Of a stretch of 23,382 nucleotides of DNA, positions 16,403 through 23,382 are shown one piece after another. The stretch spans positions 1 to 23,382 of the forward strand of contig JAKPOE010000295.1 in NCBI GenBank assembly GCA_029548025.1, given 5' to 3'. The DNA comes from Spirochaetota bacterium (GTDB lineage: Bacteria > Spirochaetota > UBA4802 > UB4802). The notes beneath the pieces are model-generated. The model was given only the letters and a program-made list of their open reading frames with translations. It was not told where the DNA came from and did no database searches. The first letter of the stretch is position 1. Each line of letters starts with the position of its first letter. The position numbers and the translations under genes are program-made.

Positions 16403-16966
16403 TTATGGCTTTATAGTTTGTTTCAAATATTTTTTCCTGTATGTTCAATGGGAACATCCTTCGTACCGTGAAAAGGCAAGGTTAAAGGATGTTGCGGAGT
16501 TAAATCCGACCGATATGCCTATAGACAGTATGGATCGTTTTGGTTCCTCAAGCAGCATTTTCTTCGCTTCTTCTATTCTGAATTCGTTCACAAACCCAGA
16601 AAAATTCTTATTCAACTTCTCATTTAATATCCGGGAGAGTTGTTGTTGCCTTATGTCAAGTTCATCGGCAAGCTGCGACAGGGATAGCTCCTCGTCTGCA
16701 AAAGCTTTTTCCTCGTTCATGATGTACATAAGTAGCTGTACCGTTCTGTCAATGTCGAGTCTATTTATCTTTGAGTGTTCATACCGTGCCTTGAGGGTTT
16801 CAGCCTTTAATAAACGATTAAAGTCAGGATGACGCTGAGTAGATAGAAACACTCCGGTAAGGGTAGCATTTGCCATCAGCACTGACCACCTTGTAAGTTC
16901 GGTTGAAAAAAATCTTCCGCAGCCATAAGTGCTGTTGAAAGGATAATACAGTACGGGAATAGCTTC
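16403..16966 (-). pseudogene. AraC-family regulator remnant: 5' part deleted, in-frame TGA near the end
   Basis: The frame is open from 16966, after a TAA at 16967-16969, down to TGA 16445-16447. It contains a linker, FLSTQRHPDFNRLLKAET and LKARYEHSKI, typical between a membrane or sensor part and an AraC HTH. The DNA-binding domain follows: DEELSLSQLADELDIRQQQLSRILN and EFRIEEAKKMLLEEPKRSILSIGISVGFNSATSFNLAFSRYEG. After the TGA the same frame continues TYRKKYLKQTIKP to TAA 16403-16405. TYRKKYL matches the family's closing YRK block, so the TGA is a nonsense mutation. The whole N-terminal membrane or sensor region is missing and no start codon is well placed (GTG 16882 is internal). The missing N-terminus and the internal stop indicate a dead gene. 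Confidence 0.82.
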
Positions 16967-17117
16967 TTACAAACGCCCCATTCATGTAGAGTTATGGCCC
17001 GTTTGCCAGCAATTCCCTATGAACAAGACAGGGAAGGTTGATTTAATGGCACTTATAGAAAAAGCAAAGGAAATAACGGAAGAGTTGCGGAAACAGGGGA
17101 AGTGGGATGCAAAGTAA
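16947..17117 (+). pseudogene. C-terminal remnant of an AMP-forming acyl-CoA synthetase/ligase
   Basis: The frame is open after TAA 16944-16946 and ends at TAA 17115-17117. It reads GIASYKRPIHVELWPVCQQF, then PMNKTGKVDLMALIEKAKEI and a tail ending GKWDAK. YKRP and the PMNKTGKVD block, whose second lysine aligns with the catalytic C-terminal-domain lysine of adenylate-forming enzymes, identify the end of an AMP-dependent acyl-CoA ligase. Roughly 500 upstream residues are absent and there is no start codon with a Shine-Dalgarno. The remnant ends just before a strong terminator at 17139, probably its original one. It lies head to head with the AraC remnant. Confidence 0.75.
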
Positions 17118-17138
17118 CGGTAGTAATTGACATACATG

Positions 17139-17170
17139 ACGGCGGGAGTTGTACCGCCGTTTTTTTTTTT
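17139..17170 (+). terminator. Strong rho-independent terminator
   Basis: ACGGCGG (17139-17145) pairs with CCGCCGT (17154-17160) across an 8-nt loop, and the T-run extends to 17170. It lies 21 nt after the stop of the acyl-CoA ligase remnant, so it is probably that gene's terminator, retained after the gene was lost. Confidence 0.93.
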
Positions 17171-17230
17171 GATTAAAAAGTGCATCACGGTATTTCATTA
17201 TAATTCTTTTTTATTTCATTATGGTAAAAG

Positions 17231-17262
17231 GAGTGCCATTTTAAATGGCATTCTTTATTTTG
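17231..17262 (+). terminator. Second hairpin with T-rich tail
   Basis: GAGTGCCAT (17231-17239) pairs with ATGGCATTC (17245-17253) with one G-T pair. The AT-rich centre can extend the stem, and CTTTATTTTG follows. It is weaker than the terminator at 17139. It may be a back-up terminator or the end of a small transcript. Confidence 0.55.
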
Positions 17263-17598
17263 TACTATCAATTATTTAATCTGTTTCACCAAAAAGATAT
17301 GGTATACTATATTTGTAGTGATTCCAATAATGTATGTTTTATAATTTTAGTTGAATTTTTTATAGTGGATAAAACATTCCATTGTATAAATAATTATTAA
17401 TGGTAGCATATCGTGTTAATATAATAACATTATTTATTACAAATAAGTAAAAAAGAATAGGAGGTTTAATTTTTTAATTGAAATATAATGTTATTTTTAG
17501 AGGATTGTACATAGTAATCTTTAGTAGTTATATTTATTGTATCAATCATTAAATTTTTAATATCTATAATATTATTAATAAATATTAAAAGAGGTAAT
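17263..17598 (+). promoter_or_regulatory. AT-rich leader/control region of the hox operon
   Basis: No gene is visible in this stretch. An extended -10 candidate (TGG then TATACT, 17300-17308) is the best promoter-like site, but its -35 is poor. A good TATAAT at 17420-17425 lacks a -35 at normal spacing. I see no sigma54 GG/GC element. AGGAGGT at 17459-17465 is an orphan Shine-Dalgarno followed only by very short frames. GAGG at 17591-17594 serves hoxF at ATG 17599. The length leaves room for regulator binding. Confidence 0.35.
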
Positions 17599-19407
17599 AT
17601 GGCAAGCTTAGATGCGGTTGTTAAACAGGTTGTTTCAAAGTATGGTAACGACAAAACCCGTCTTATGGACATTATTTCTGATGTTCAGAATGAACTGGGT
17701 TGTGTGTCGGATGATGCTGTTGTTCAGATTGCCAGGGCATTAAATATCTCAACAGTGGATGTAGATGGTGTTATCACCTTCTATCACTTTTTCACTAAAA
17801 CGCCCAGAGGTAAATATACAATATATCTGAATAACAGTGCAGTAGCTATCATGAAGGGTCGTGCTGCTGTTGCTAAAGCGTTTGAAGAAGCAGCGGGTTG
17901 TACGTTTGGCAAGACAACTTCAGATGGCCTTATAGGGTTGTATGATACTTCGTGTATCGGAATGAATGACCAGGAGCCTGCTGCAATAATTAATGGGGTT
18001 GTATTTACTCATTTAAGTAAGGATAAAGTACAAGATATCGTAGCAGGTATGAAAGCTGGTAAAAAGATTAACGATCTTGTGAAAGAATACGGAGATGGAG
18101 CAAATCAATCAGAGCTTGTTCGCTCTATGGTAAAGAACAACATTATGAGGAAAGGTCCTGTATTGTTTGCACCATATGAAAAGGGAGCAGCAATTAAGGT
18201 TGCACTTGCAAAGAAACCTGAAGATGTAATTGAAGAAGTTAAAATTGCTAATTTGCGCGGTAGAGGTGGTGCAGGATTCCCAACAGGTATGAAGTGGGAA
18301 TTTTGCAGAAAAGCTCAGGGTGCAAAACACTATGTTGTATGTAACGCTGATGAAGGTGAACCAGGAACCTTCAAAGATAGGGTGATTTTAACTGAATTAC
18401 CTCATATGCTTTTTGAGGGTATGGCAATTGCAGGTTATGCTGTTGGTGCAAGTGAAGGAGTTCTTTATTTGCGGGCTGAATACCTGTATTTGAAAAAGTA
18501 TCTTGAAAAGATACTTGATGATTTAAAAGCTAAAAATATTTTAGGTAAAAATATTGCCGGTAAAGGATTTGACTTTGATATTAGAATTCAGATGGGTGCA
18601 GGTGCTTATATTTGTGGTGAAGAATCAGCACTCATTGAATCAGCTGAAGGAAAACGAGGAGAACCTCGAAACAGACCACCATTCCCGGTAGAAAAAGGAT
18701 ATCTTGGATATCCAACAACAGTAAATAATGTTGAAACTCTTTGCTGTACAACACGCATAATGCTGGAAGGCGGCGAATGGTTTGCAAAGATGGGTACGGC
18801 GCAATCCAAAGGTACCAAGCTATTGAGTGTCTCAGGAGATTGCGATAATCCTGGAGTATATGAGGTTGAATTTGGGACAACTATCTCAACATTATTAGAA
18901 TTAGTTGGCGGAAGAACTGCAAAAGCAGTGCAGGTTGGTGGCCCTTCTGGAACATGTATAGGAAAGAAAGATTTTGGAAGAAGGATTTGTTTTGATGATT
19001 TAGCTACTGGCGGTTCTATTATAATAATAGGACCAGATCGTGATCTGTTTGAGATAGTACATAATTTTATGGACTTTTTTGTTGAAGAGTCATGTGGATG
19101 GTGTGTTCCTTGTAGAGCAGGTAACGTTATATTGAAACAAAAACTGGAAAAGATAATATCCGGTAAAGCTTCAGCAAAGGATATTCAAGAACTGGAAGAA
19201 TGGTGTAGAATAGTTAAAGCTACAAGCCGATGTGGTCTTGGACAAACTTCACCTAATCCAATTTATACAACAATCCAGAATTTCAGAGAGATATATGAAG
19301 CAAAAGTTAAGAAGGATACTGATTATGTATCCACATTTGATCTTTTAGCTGCTGTCGAAGAATCATGTAAAACAGCAGGAAGAATTCCAAAGGTAGAGGA
19401 ACATTAA
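17599..19407 (+). CDS. hoxF: NAD-reducing hydrogenase diaphorase subunit HoxF (NuoE-NuoF fusion)
   Basis: HoxF is the flavin subunit that exchanges electrons with NAD(H) in bidirectional group 3d [NiFe] hydrogenases. Its 602 residues fuse a NuoE-like thioredoxin-fold domain (about 1-155) to a NuoF-like domain (about 175-590). The NuoF part has NADH-binding GRGGAGFPTGMKW (221-233), FMN-site CNADEGEPGTFKDR (248-261), GAGAYICGEESAL (333-345), and [4Fe-4S] ligands Cys499, Cys502, Cys505 and Cys545. In the NuoE-like part only one of four usual [2Fe-2S] cysteines remains (Cys119); the other sites hold about Asn78, Ala83 and Asn123. That domain probably lacks its cluster. It is the first gene of a tight operon: the stop is one base before hoxU. 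Confidence 0.94.
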   Translation: MASLDAVVKQVVSKYGNDKTRLMDIISDVQNELGCVSDDAVVQIARALNISTVDVDGVITFYHFFTKTPRGKYTIYLNNSAVAIMKGRAAVAKAFEEAAGCTFGKTTSDGLIGLYDTSCIGMNDQEPAAIINGVVFTHLSKDKVQDIVAGMKAGKKINDLVKEYGDGANQSELVRSMVKNNIMRKGPVLFAPYEKGAAIKVALAKKPEDVIEEVKIANLRGRGGAGFPTGMKWEFCRKAQGAKHYVVCNADEGEPGTFKDRVILTELPHMLFEGMAIAGYAVGASEGVLYLRAEYLYLKKYLEKILDDLKAKNILGKNIAGKGFDFDIRIQMGAGAYICGEESALIESAEGKRGEPRNRPPFPVEKGYLGYPTTVNNVETLCCTTRIMLEGGEWFAKMGTAQSKGTKLLSVSGDCDNPGVYEVEFGTTISTLLELVGGRTAKAVQVGGPSGTCIGKKDFGRRICFDDLATGGSIIIIGPDRDLFEIVHNFMDFFVEESCGWCVPCRAGNVILKQKLEKIISGKASAKDIQELEEWCRIVKATSRCGLGQTSPNPIYTTIQNFREIYEAKVKKDTDYVSTFDLLAAVEESCKTAGRIPKVEEH

Positions 19408-19408
19408 T

Positions 19409-20104
19409 ATGAGTACAATAAATTTTACTATAGATGGAAAATCCTGTAAAGCAAAGCCAGGTCAAACTATTGTAGAAGCCTCAAAAGATAATGGCATTTA
19501 TATTCCTACTTTATGCCATTTTGAAGGTTTGAAACCTGCTGGTACATGTCGTATTTGTACAGTTAAGGTTGGTGGCAGAAATATGGCTGCATGTACAACA
19601 CCAGTAACAGAAGGCATGGTTGTAGAAAACAAAACATCTGAACTTGAAGATTATCGCAAAGCCATTGTTGAAATGCTTTTTGTAGAAGGCAATCACATGT
19701 GTCCAACATGCGAAAAAAGTGGTAATTGTGAGTTGCAGGCTTTAGGATATCGCTATAAAATGATGGCACCTCGATTCCCATTTTTGTTTCCTCAACGAAC
19801 GCTTGATGCTTCTTTGCCAAAGATAATTATTGAACGCAATAGATGTGTTCAGTGCTTACGGTGTGTTCGTGGTATTACAACATCAGATGGTAAGCGTATT
19901 TTTGGTATGGTTAACAGGGGTGGTCATGTAGAAATTACAGTGGATAAGGAATTAGCTGCCAATATAACCGATGATATGGCAAAAAAGGCTATGGATTTAT
20001 GCCCTGTTGGTGCTATCTTAAAGAAGGAAGTAGGTTTTGCAATACCAATTGGTAAACGTAAATTTGATGCTAAACCAATAGGTAGTGAAATTGAAAAAAT
20101 GTAA
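19409..20104 (+). CDS. hoxU: Hydrogenase diaphorase iron-sulfur subunit HoxU
   Basis: This NuoG-like electron-wire subunit links HoxF flavin to HoxY. Its 231 residues carry an N-terminal plant-type [2Fe-2S] domain (Cys36, Cys47, Cys50, Cys62 in TLCHFEGLKPAGTCRICTV and AAC), a His/Cys3 [4Fe-4S] site (His96, Cys98, Cys101, Cys107 in NHMCPTCEKSGNCELQ), and one further [4Fe-4S] site (Cys146, Cys149, Cys152, with Cys198 in DLCPVGA). All ligands are present. The length is that of HoxU; it lacks the molybdopterin-like half of NuoG. GAGGA inside the end of hoxF precedes the ATG. Confidence 0.94.
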   Translation: MSTINFTIDGKSCKAKPGQTIVEASKDNGIYIPTLCHFEGLKPAGTCRICTVKVGGRNMAACTTPVTEGMVVENKTSELEDYRKAIVEMLFVEGNHMCPTCEKSGNCELQALGYRYKMMAPRFPFLFPQRTLDASLPKIIIERNRCVQCLRCVRGITTSDGKRIFGMVNRGGHVEITVDKELAANITDDMAKKAMDLCPVGAILKKEVGFAIPIGKRKFDAKPIGSEIEKM

Positions 20105-20138
20105 TGATTATCATAATGAAGATTGATGGAGGAATACA

Positions 20139-20678
20139 ATGAGTAAACCCGTTGTCGCAACAGCTTCACTGGCAGGTTGTTTTGGATGCCATATGTCTTT
20201 ACTGGACATTGATGATAGAATTTTAAAATTAATTGAATTGGTAGAATTTAATAAATCTCCAATTGATGATATCAAAACATTTACTAAGCAGTGTGATATT
20301 GGATTGATAGAAGGGGGATGCTGCAATAGTGAGAATGTTGAAAATTTGAAACTTTTCCGAAAGAATTGTAAGATATTAATATCAGTAGGGGAATGTGCTA
20401 TAATGGGCGGATTGCCTGCAATGCGTAATGGCATTTCAGTGAAAGAATGTTTAGAAGAAGCATACCTTAAATGCCCAACAGTTGATGATAATATAATTCC
20501 AAACGATGATGAATTGCCAATGATTCTTGATAAAGTGTATCCATGCCATGAAATAGTGAAAATTGACTATTTTTTGCCGGGATGCCCTCCACGTGCAGAT
20601 TTAATCTGGGAAGCATTGGTTGCACTTCTGACAGGTAAAGAGTTAGATTTACCATATGAAGTTGTTAAGTTTGATTAA
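20139..20678 (+). CDS. hoxY: [NiFe]-hydrogenase small subunit HoxY
   Basis: This 179-residue small subunit holds only the proximal [4Fe-4S] cluster, as in cytoplasmic group 3d enzymes. The ligands are Cys14 and Cys17 (GCFGCHMSL), Cys86 (GECAIMGG) and Cys149 (LPGCPPRAD). There is no Tat signal and no medial or distal cluster domain, so the enzyme is cytoplasmic. A strong GGAGG lies just upstream of ATG 20139. It pairs with HoxH and takes electrons to HoxU. Confidence 0.95.
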   Translation: MSKPVVATASLAGCFGCHMSLLDIDDRILKLIELVEFNKSPIDDIKTFTKQCDIGLIEGGCCNSENVENLKLFRKNCKILISVGECAIMGGLPAMRNGISVKECLEEAYLKCPTVDDNIIPNDDELPMILDKVYPCHEIVKIDYFLPGCPPRADLIWEALVALLTGKELDLPYEVVKFD

Positions 20679-20701
20679 TTTTTTTCAGGAGATGAAATTA
20701 T

Positions 20702-22150
20702 ATGGCTAGAAAAATAACGATAGAACCTGTAACAAGGGTAGAAGGTCATGGTAAAGTGACCATTCAGCTTGATCCTCAGAACAATGTTTTGGAATCAAGG
20801 TTCCATATTGTTGAATTCAGAGGATTTGAACGTTTTGTACAGGGCAGACCATACTGGGAAGCACCTGTTTTAGTGCAACGCCTCTGTGGAATATGTCCTG
20901 TTAGCCATCATTTAGCAGCAGCTAAAGCGATGGATGTTATTGTTGGTGCTGGACCTGATGGATTAACACCAACTGCTGAAAAGATGCGCAGATTAATGCA
21001 TTATGGACAGATGTTCCAATCACATGCATTACACTTTTTTCATCTTGTATCACCTGATTTACTGTTTGGTGTAGATGCTGATCCAGCTATCAGAAATGTT
21101 ATTGGTGTTGCTCTAAAATTTCCCGATTTAGCAGTTCAGGGTGTTATGATGCGTAAATTTGGGCAGGAAATAATTAGAGCAACTGCCGGTAAGAAAATAC
21201 ATGGTACAGGTGCCATCCCTGGTGGTATTAATAAAAATTTAAGTATTCAGGAACGGGATGAGTTCCTTAAAGGTCAAGACCCAATGAATATTACAAAGAT
21301 GATAGAGTGGGCAAAGGCTGCTTTAGATATATTCAAAGATTACCATAAAAAGAATAAAGATTTTATCGATAGCTTTGCAACATTCCCATCAAGTCATTTA
21401 AGCCTTGTTAGAAAAGATGGAGCTCTTGATCTTTACCATGGTGTTTTACGAGCAGTTGATTCTGACGGTAAGAAAATATTGAATGATGTGGACTACCAGG
21501 ATTATTTGAAATATGTTGGTGAGGAAGTGAAATCATGGAGTTATATGAAATTCCCATATCTCAAATCGCTGGGTAAAAAAGATGGTTGGTACAGAGTTGG
21601 TCCGCTGGCACGTCTGAATACTGCAGATTTTATACCAACGCCATTAGCTCAAAAAGAATTTGAAGAATTTAAAGCATATACAAAGGGCAAACCCAATAAC
21701 ATGTCAATGCATATGCATTGGGCACGATTGATAGAATTATTACATTCAGCTGAAATGATAGAACAGCTTTTAAAAGATTCAGATCTTCAAGGTGATAAAC
21801 TGGTTGCTAAAGGAAAGAAAGTTAAAGAAGGCGTTGGCTTAATAGAAGCACCTCGAGGAACCTTATTCCATCATTATCGTATTAATGATAACGATCAGAT
21901 TGAAATGGCTAATTTGATAGTATCGACAACAAACAACAATGAACCTATGAATAGAGCTGTTAATTGGGTAGCTATGAATACCATCAATGGAAAGAAGGAA
22001 ATAACTGAAGGTATGCTCAATGCAGTTGAGGTAGCAATACGTGCATATGATCCTTGCTTAAGTTGTGCAACTCATGCAATTGGTAATATGCCTCTTGAAG
22101 TTTCACTTGTAGATGCTGACGGTAACATACTGGATCAAAAAAGGAAATAG
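20702..22150 (+). CDS. hoxH: [NiFe]-hydrogenase large subunit HoxH
   Basis: This catalytic subunit carries the NiFe(CN)2CO site. Its 482 residues contain the L0 motif RVEGHG (12-17), the L1 motif RLCGICPVSHH (Cys62 and Cys65) and the L5 motif DPCLSCATH (450-458; Cys452 and Cys455). These give the four cysteine ligands. A 24-residue C-terminal extension after His458 (AIGNMPLEV to QKRK) is the peptide removed by the maturation protease. The motif pattern and partner genes place it in group 3d (NAD-linked) rather than 3b or 3c. AGGAG lies about 9 nt before ATG 20702. Confidence 0.96.
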   Translation: MARKITIEPVTRVEGHGKVTIQLDPQNNVLESRFHIVEFRGFERFVQGRPYWEAPVLVQRLCGICPVSHHLAAAKAMDVIVGAGPDGLTPTAEKMRRLMHYGQMFQSHALHFFHLVSPDLLFGVDADPAIRNVIGVALKFPDLAVQGVMMRKFGQEIIRATAGKKIHGTGAIPGGINKNLSIQERDEFLKGQDPMNITKMIEWAKAALDIFKDYHKKNKDFIDSFATFPSSHLSLVRKDGALDLYHGVLRAVDSDGKKILNDVDYQDYLKYVGEEVKSWSYMKFPYLKSLGKKDGWYRVGPLARLNTADFIPTPLAQKEFEEFKAYTKGKPNNMSMHMHWARLIELLHSAEMIEQLLKDSDLQGDKLVAKGKKVKEGVGLIEAPRGTLFHHYRINDNDQIEMANLIVSTTNNNEPMNRAVNWVAMNTINGKKEITEGMLNAVEVAIRAYDPCLSCATHAIGNMPLEVSLVDADGNILDQKRK

Positions 22151-22152
22151 CA

Positions 22153-22623
22153 ATGCCAGATGTTAAGTGCTTAATATACGGATATGGTAATCCTGGACGT
22201 CAGGATGATGGATTGGGTATAGAACTGGCAACCATGGTAGAAAATAATCCACAATTAAAACATCATGTTGATGTTGATTATAATTATCAGCTCAATATTG
22301 AAGATGCATTGACTATTTCAGAATATGATAAAGTAATATTTATTGATGCAGCATTTAACATTGATAAACCATTTGTATTTTATACAATTCAGCCGGCAGA
22401 TACCATAACGTTCACTACGCACTATTTGTCGGCTGAATCTATAGTTGCTCTTTGCAATGATTTGTATAAAAAGCAACCTGAAAGTTATATGCTTGCAATA
22501 CAGGGGTATAACTGGGAATTAGGATTACCGATGTCAGAACAGGCAAATTCTAATTTGCAGCTTGCATATAATTTTATTTCAGAAGTTATTTTGAATCGTT
22601 TTTCATGTTGTATTACAGGTTAA
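22153..22623 (+). CDS. hoxW: Hydrogenase maturation endopeptidase HoxW (HybD/HycI family)
   Basis: This 156-residue protease removes the C-terminal extension of HoxH after nickel insertion. The family signature near the N-terminus is GYGNPGRQDDGLG (10-22), with the acidic nickel-sensing residue in DDG. A second acidic site is in VIFIDAAF, and TTHYLSAESI contains the His seen in the family. It begins 2 nt after the hoxH stop with AGGAAAT as a ribosome site. It is specific for the neighbouring HoxH by context (inference). The C-terminal SCCITG is unusual but the length is normal. Confidence 0.9.
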   Translation: MPDVKCLIYGYGNPGRQDDGLGIELATMVENNPQLKHHVDVDYNYQLNIEDALTISEYDKVIFIDAAFNIDKPFVFYTIQPADTITFTTHYLSAESIVALCNDLYKKQPESYMLAIQGYNWELGLPMSEQANSNLQLAYNFISEVILNRFSCCITG

Positions 22624-22656
22624 ACTTTATTTTAGATTAAAATCAGGAGTGATAGT

Positions 22657-23034
22657 ATGGCAAGTAAAAAACTGATATTAGTAATTGATGATGATCCAGA
22701 TATTTTAGATTCAATTAAAGCTATTCTTACAGCTAATGCATTTGATGTTGTTACTGCAATGAGTGGCAAGGAAGGCATCGAAGCTGTAAGTAAAACCAAG
22801 CCGGATTTAATTTTATGCGACATGATGATGGAAAGGATAGATGCTGGTACAAAAGTTGCTCAGGAATTAAAAAAGGATAACCCCAATTTACCTATTTATC
22901 TATTAAGTAGTATTGGAACAGCCACTGCAACCAATATTGAAATTGATAAATTAGGTTTTAATGGTGTTTTTCAAAAACCAGTCAATCCCGATAATCTTGT
23001 TGCAACAATTAAGAATGTGCTAAATATATCATAA
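22657..23034 (+). CDS. Single-domain response regulator (CheY-like receiver)
   Basis: This 125-residue receiver domain has no output domain. It has the acidic pocket Asp11-Asp12-Asp13 (VIDDDPDI), the phosphoacceptor Asp55 (LILCDMMM), the Ser84/Ser85 switch position (YLLSSIG) and the conserved Lys107-Pro108 (FQKPV). It should therefore be phosphorylatable. A good AGGAG lies 8 nt upstream of ATG 22657. It is 33 nt after hoxW on the same strand and before the shared terminator, so it is probably cotranscribed with the hydrogenase. No histidine kinase is in the window. It may control hydrogenase activity or expression through a partner protein, or simply be the next gene (inference). Confidence 0.92.
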   Translation: MASKKLILVIDDDPDILDSIKAILTANAFDVVTAMSGKEGIEAVSKTKPDLILCDMMMERIDAGTKVAQELKKDNPNLPIYLLSSIGTATATNIEIDKLGFNGVFQKPVNPDNLVATIKNVLNIS

Positions 23035-23062
23035 TATGCATTGCTTAATCATTTCGCTTTTC

Positions 23063-23099
23063 AATACAAAAGCGGGTTTAATTAACCCGCTTTTGTATT
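23063..23099. terminator. Bidirectional terminator between the hox operon and pgk
   Basis: A perfect 16-bp stem (AATACAAAAGCGGGTT at 23063-23078 with its reverse complement at 23084-23099) encloses a 5-nt loop. The A-rich left arm and T-rich right arm let it work on both strands. It lies between the response regulator stop (23034) and the end of pgk (23121), where two convergent transcripts meet. Confidence 0.85.
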
Positions 23100-23120
23100 A
23101 ACTAATATTGGTGATAGATA

Positions 23121-23382
23121 CTATTTATCTAAAGCCTTTACTGCAGGGAGCACTTTCCCTTCCATAAGTTCTAGAAAAGCACCACCTGCTGTGGAAATAT
23201 ATGTCATCTTATTTGCATAGCCTGAAGCATTTATTGCAGCACCAGTATCACCACCGCCAATAACGCTGGTACAAGCTGACTCAGCTACCACTTTGGCAAT
23301 TTCATTGGTTCCATCAGCAAAATCTTTTGTTTCAAATGCTCCTAATGGCCCATTCCATATTATTGTTTTGGATTGTTTAATG
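23121..23382 (-). CDS. pgk: Phosphoglycerate kinase, C-terminal part (partial)
   Basis: Pgk transfers phosphate from 1,3-bisphosphoglycerate to ADP in glycolysis. The minus strand ends at TAG (plus 23123-23121), and about 86 residues are visible. They include the nucleotide-binding and C-terminal blocks [23 protein letters not shown] and [24 protein letters not shown]. The N-terminal domain lies beyond the right edge of the window. There are no internal stops. The next gene on the left converges with it. Confidence 0.96.
   Translation of the reverse strand, partial: IKQSKTIIWNGPLGAFETKDFADGTNEIAKVVAESACTSVIGGGDTGAAINASGYANKMTYISTAGGAFLELMEGKVLPAVKALDK

Noticed and set aside
16515..16832. 105-codon plus-strand frame across the AraC remnant
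   Set aside because: It is serine-rich antisense sequence, while the minus strand carries clear AraC motifs.
17459..17552. Small gene after the AGGAGGT at 17459
   Set aside because: ATG 17488 gives only eight codons and lies too far from the Shine-Dalgarno. TTG 17478 gives about 24 codons of AT-rich sequence with no recognisable features.
1..23382. CRISPR array, insertion sequence, prophage or toxin-antitoxin pair
   Set aside because: I found no regularly spaced repeats, transposase or integrase, phage structural genes or paired small toxin genes. The only tandem repeat is the 20-bp unit in rph.

Overview
This is an AT-rich bacterial chromosomal window. It has about 21 intact or edge-truncated protein genes, one tRNA, one gene broken by a tandem duplication and two gene remnants. 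The organism is Gram-negative: there is a PorV/UPF0164-type outer-membrane protein, a second small beta-barrel-like protein and a membrane-anchored LysM-M23 peptidase. The UPF0164-type barrel with a C-terminal TPR, the paired CNNM/CBS proteins and the NAD-linked hydrogenase fit an anaerobic or facultative free-living bacterium. Spirochaetota is my best guess, but this is inference without a marker gene and other Gram-negative phyla cannot be excluded.

Layout. 1-5834: the tail of a beta-sandwich (Ig-like) protein; a regulator made of two near-identical HTH domains; two overlapping CNNM/CBS proteins; a convergent HIT protein; a spore-photoproduct-lyase-like radical SAM protein; and release factor 2 with no programmed frameshift. 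6082-12817: an envelope and housekeeping block with a PorV-like barrel, RNase PH interrupted by a perfect 20-bp tandem duplication, a small beta-barrel candidate, a DUF192 protein, HflX, a LysM-M23 endopeptidase and a TPR protein. 13009-16309: a CDP-alcohol phosphatidyltransferase overlapping a MtaB-type tRNA methylthiotransferase, a convergent cysteine synthase, and tRNA-Gly(CCC). 16403-17117: two divergent gene remnants (an AraC-type regulator and the tail of an AMP-forming acyl-CoA ligase) joined head to head, most simply explained by one deletion. 17599-23034: a hoxF-hoxU-hoxY-hoxH-hoxW operon encoding an NAD(P)-coupled bidirectional [NiFe] hydrogenase (group 3d architecture), followed directly by a single-domain response regulator. 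23121 to the end: the C-terminus of phosphoglycerate kinase on the minus strand, separated from the operon by a long bidirectional terminator hairpin.

How the genes work together. HoxFU form the NAD(H)-oxidising diaphorase, HoxYH the hydrogenase, and HoxW trims the HoxH C-terminus after nickel insertion. The HypA-F assembly factors are not in the window and must be encoded elsewhere. The response regulator lies 33 nt after hoxW with its own Shine-Dalgarno and shares the operon's apparent terminator. No wholly new system is evident. The points most worth a second look are the rph duplication, the head-to-head remnants, the Hox plus receiver operon with a cysteine-depleted NuoE-like domain in HoxF, the photolyase-like protein that appears to lack the SPL catalytic cysteine, and the tandem-HTH regulator.
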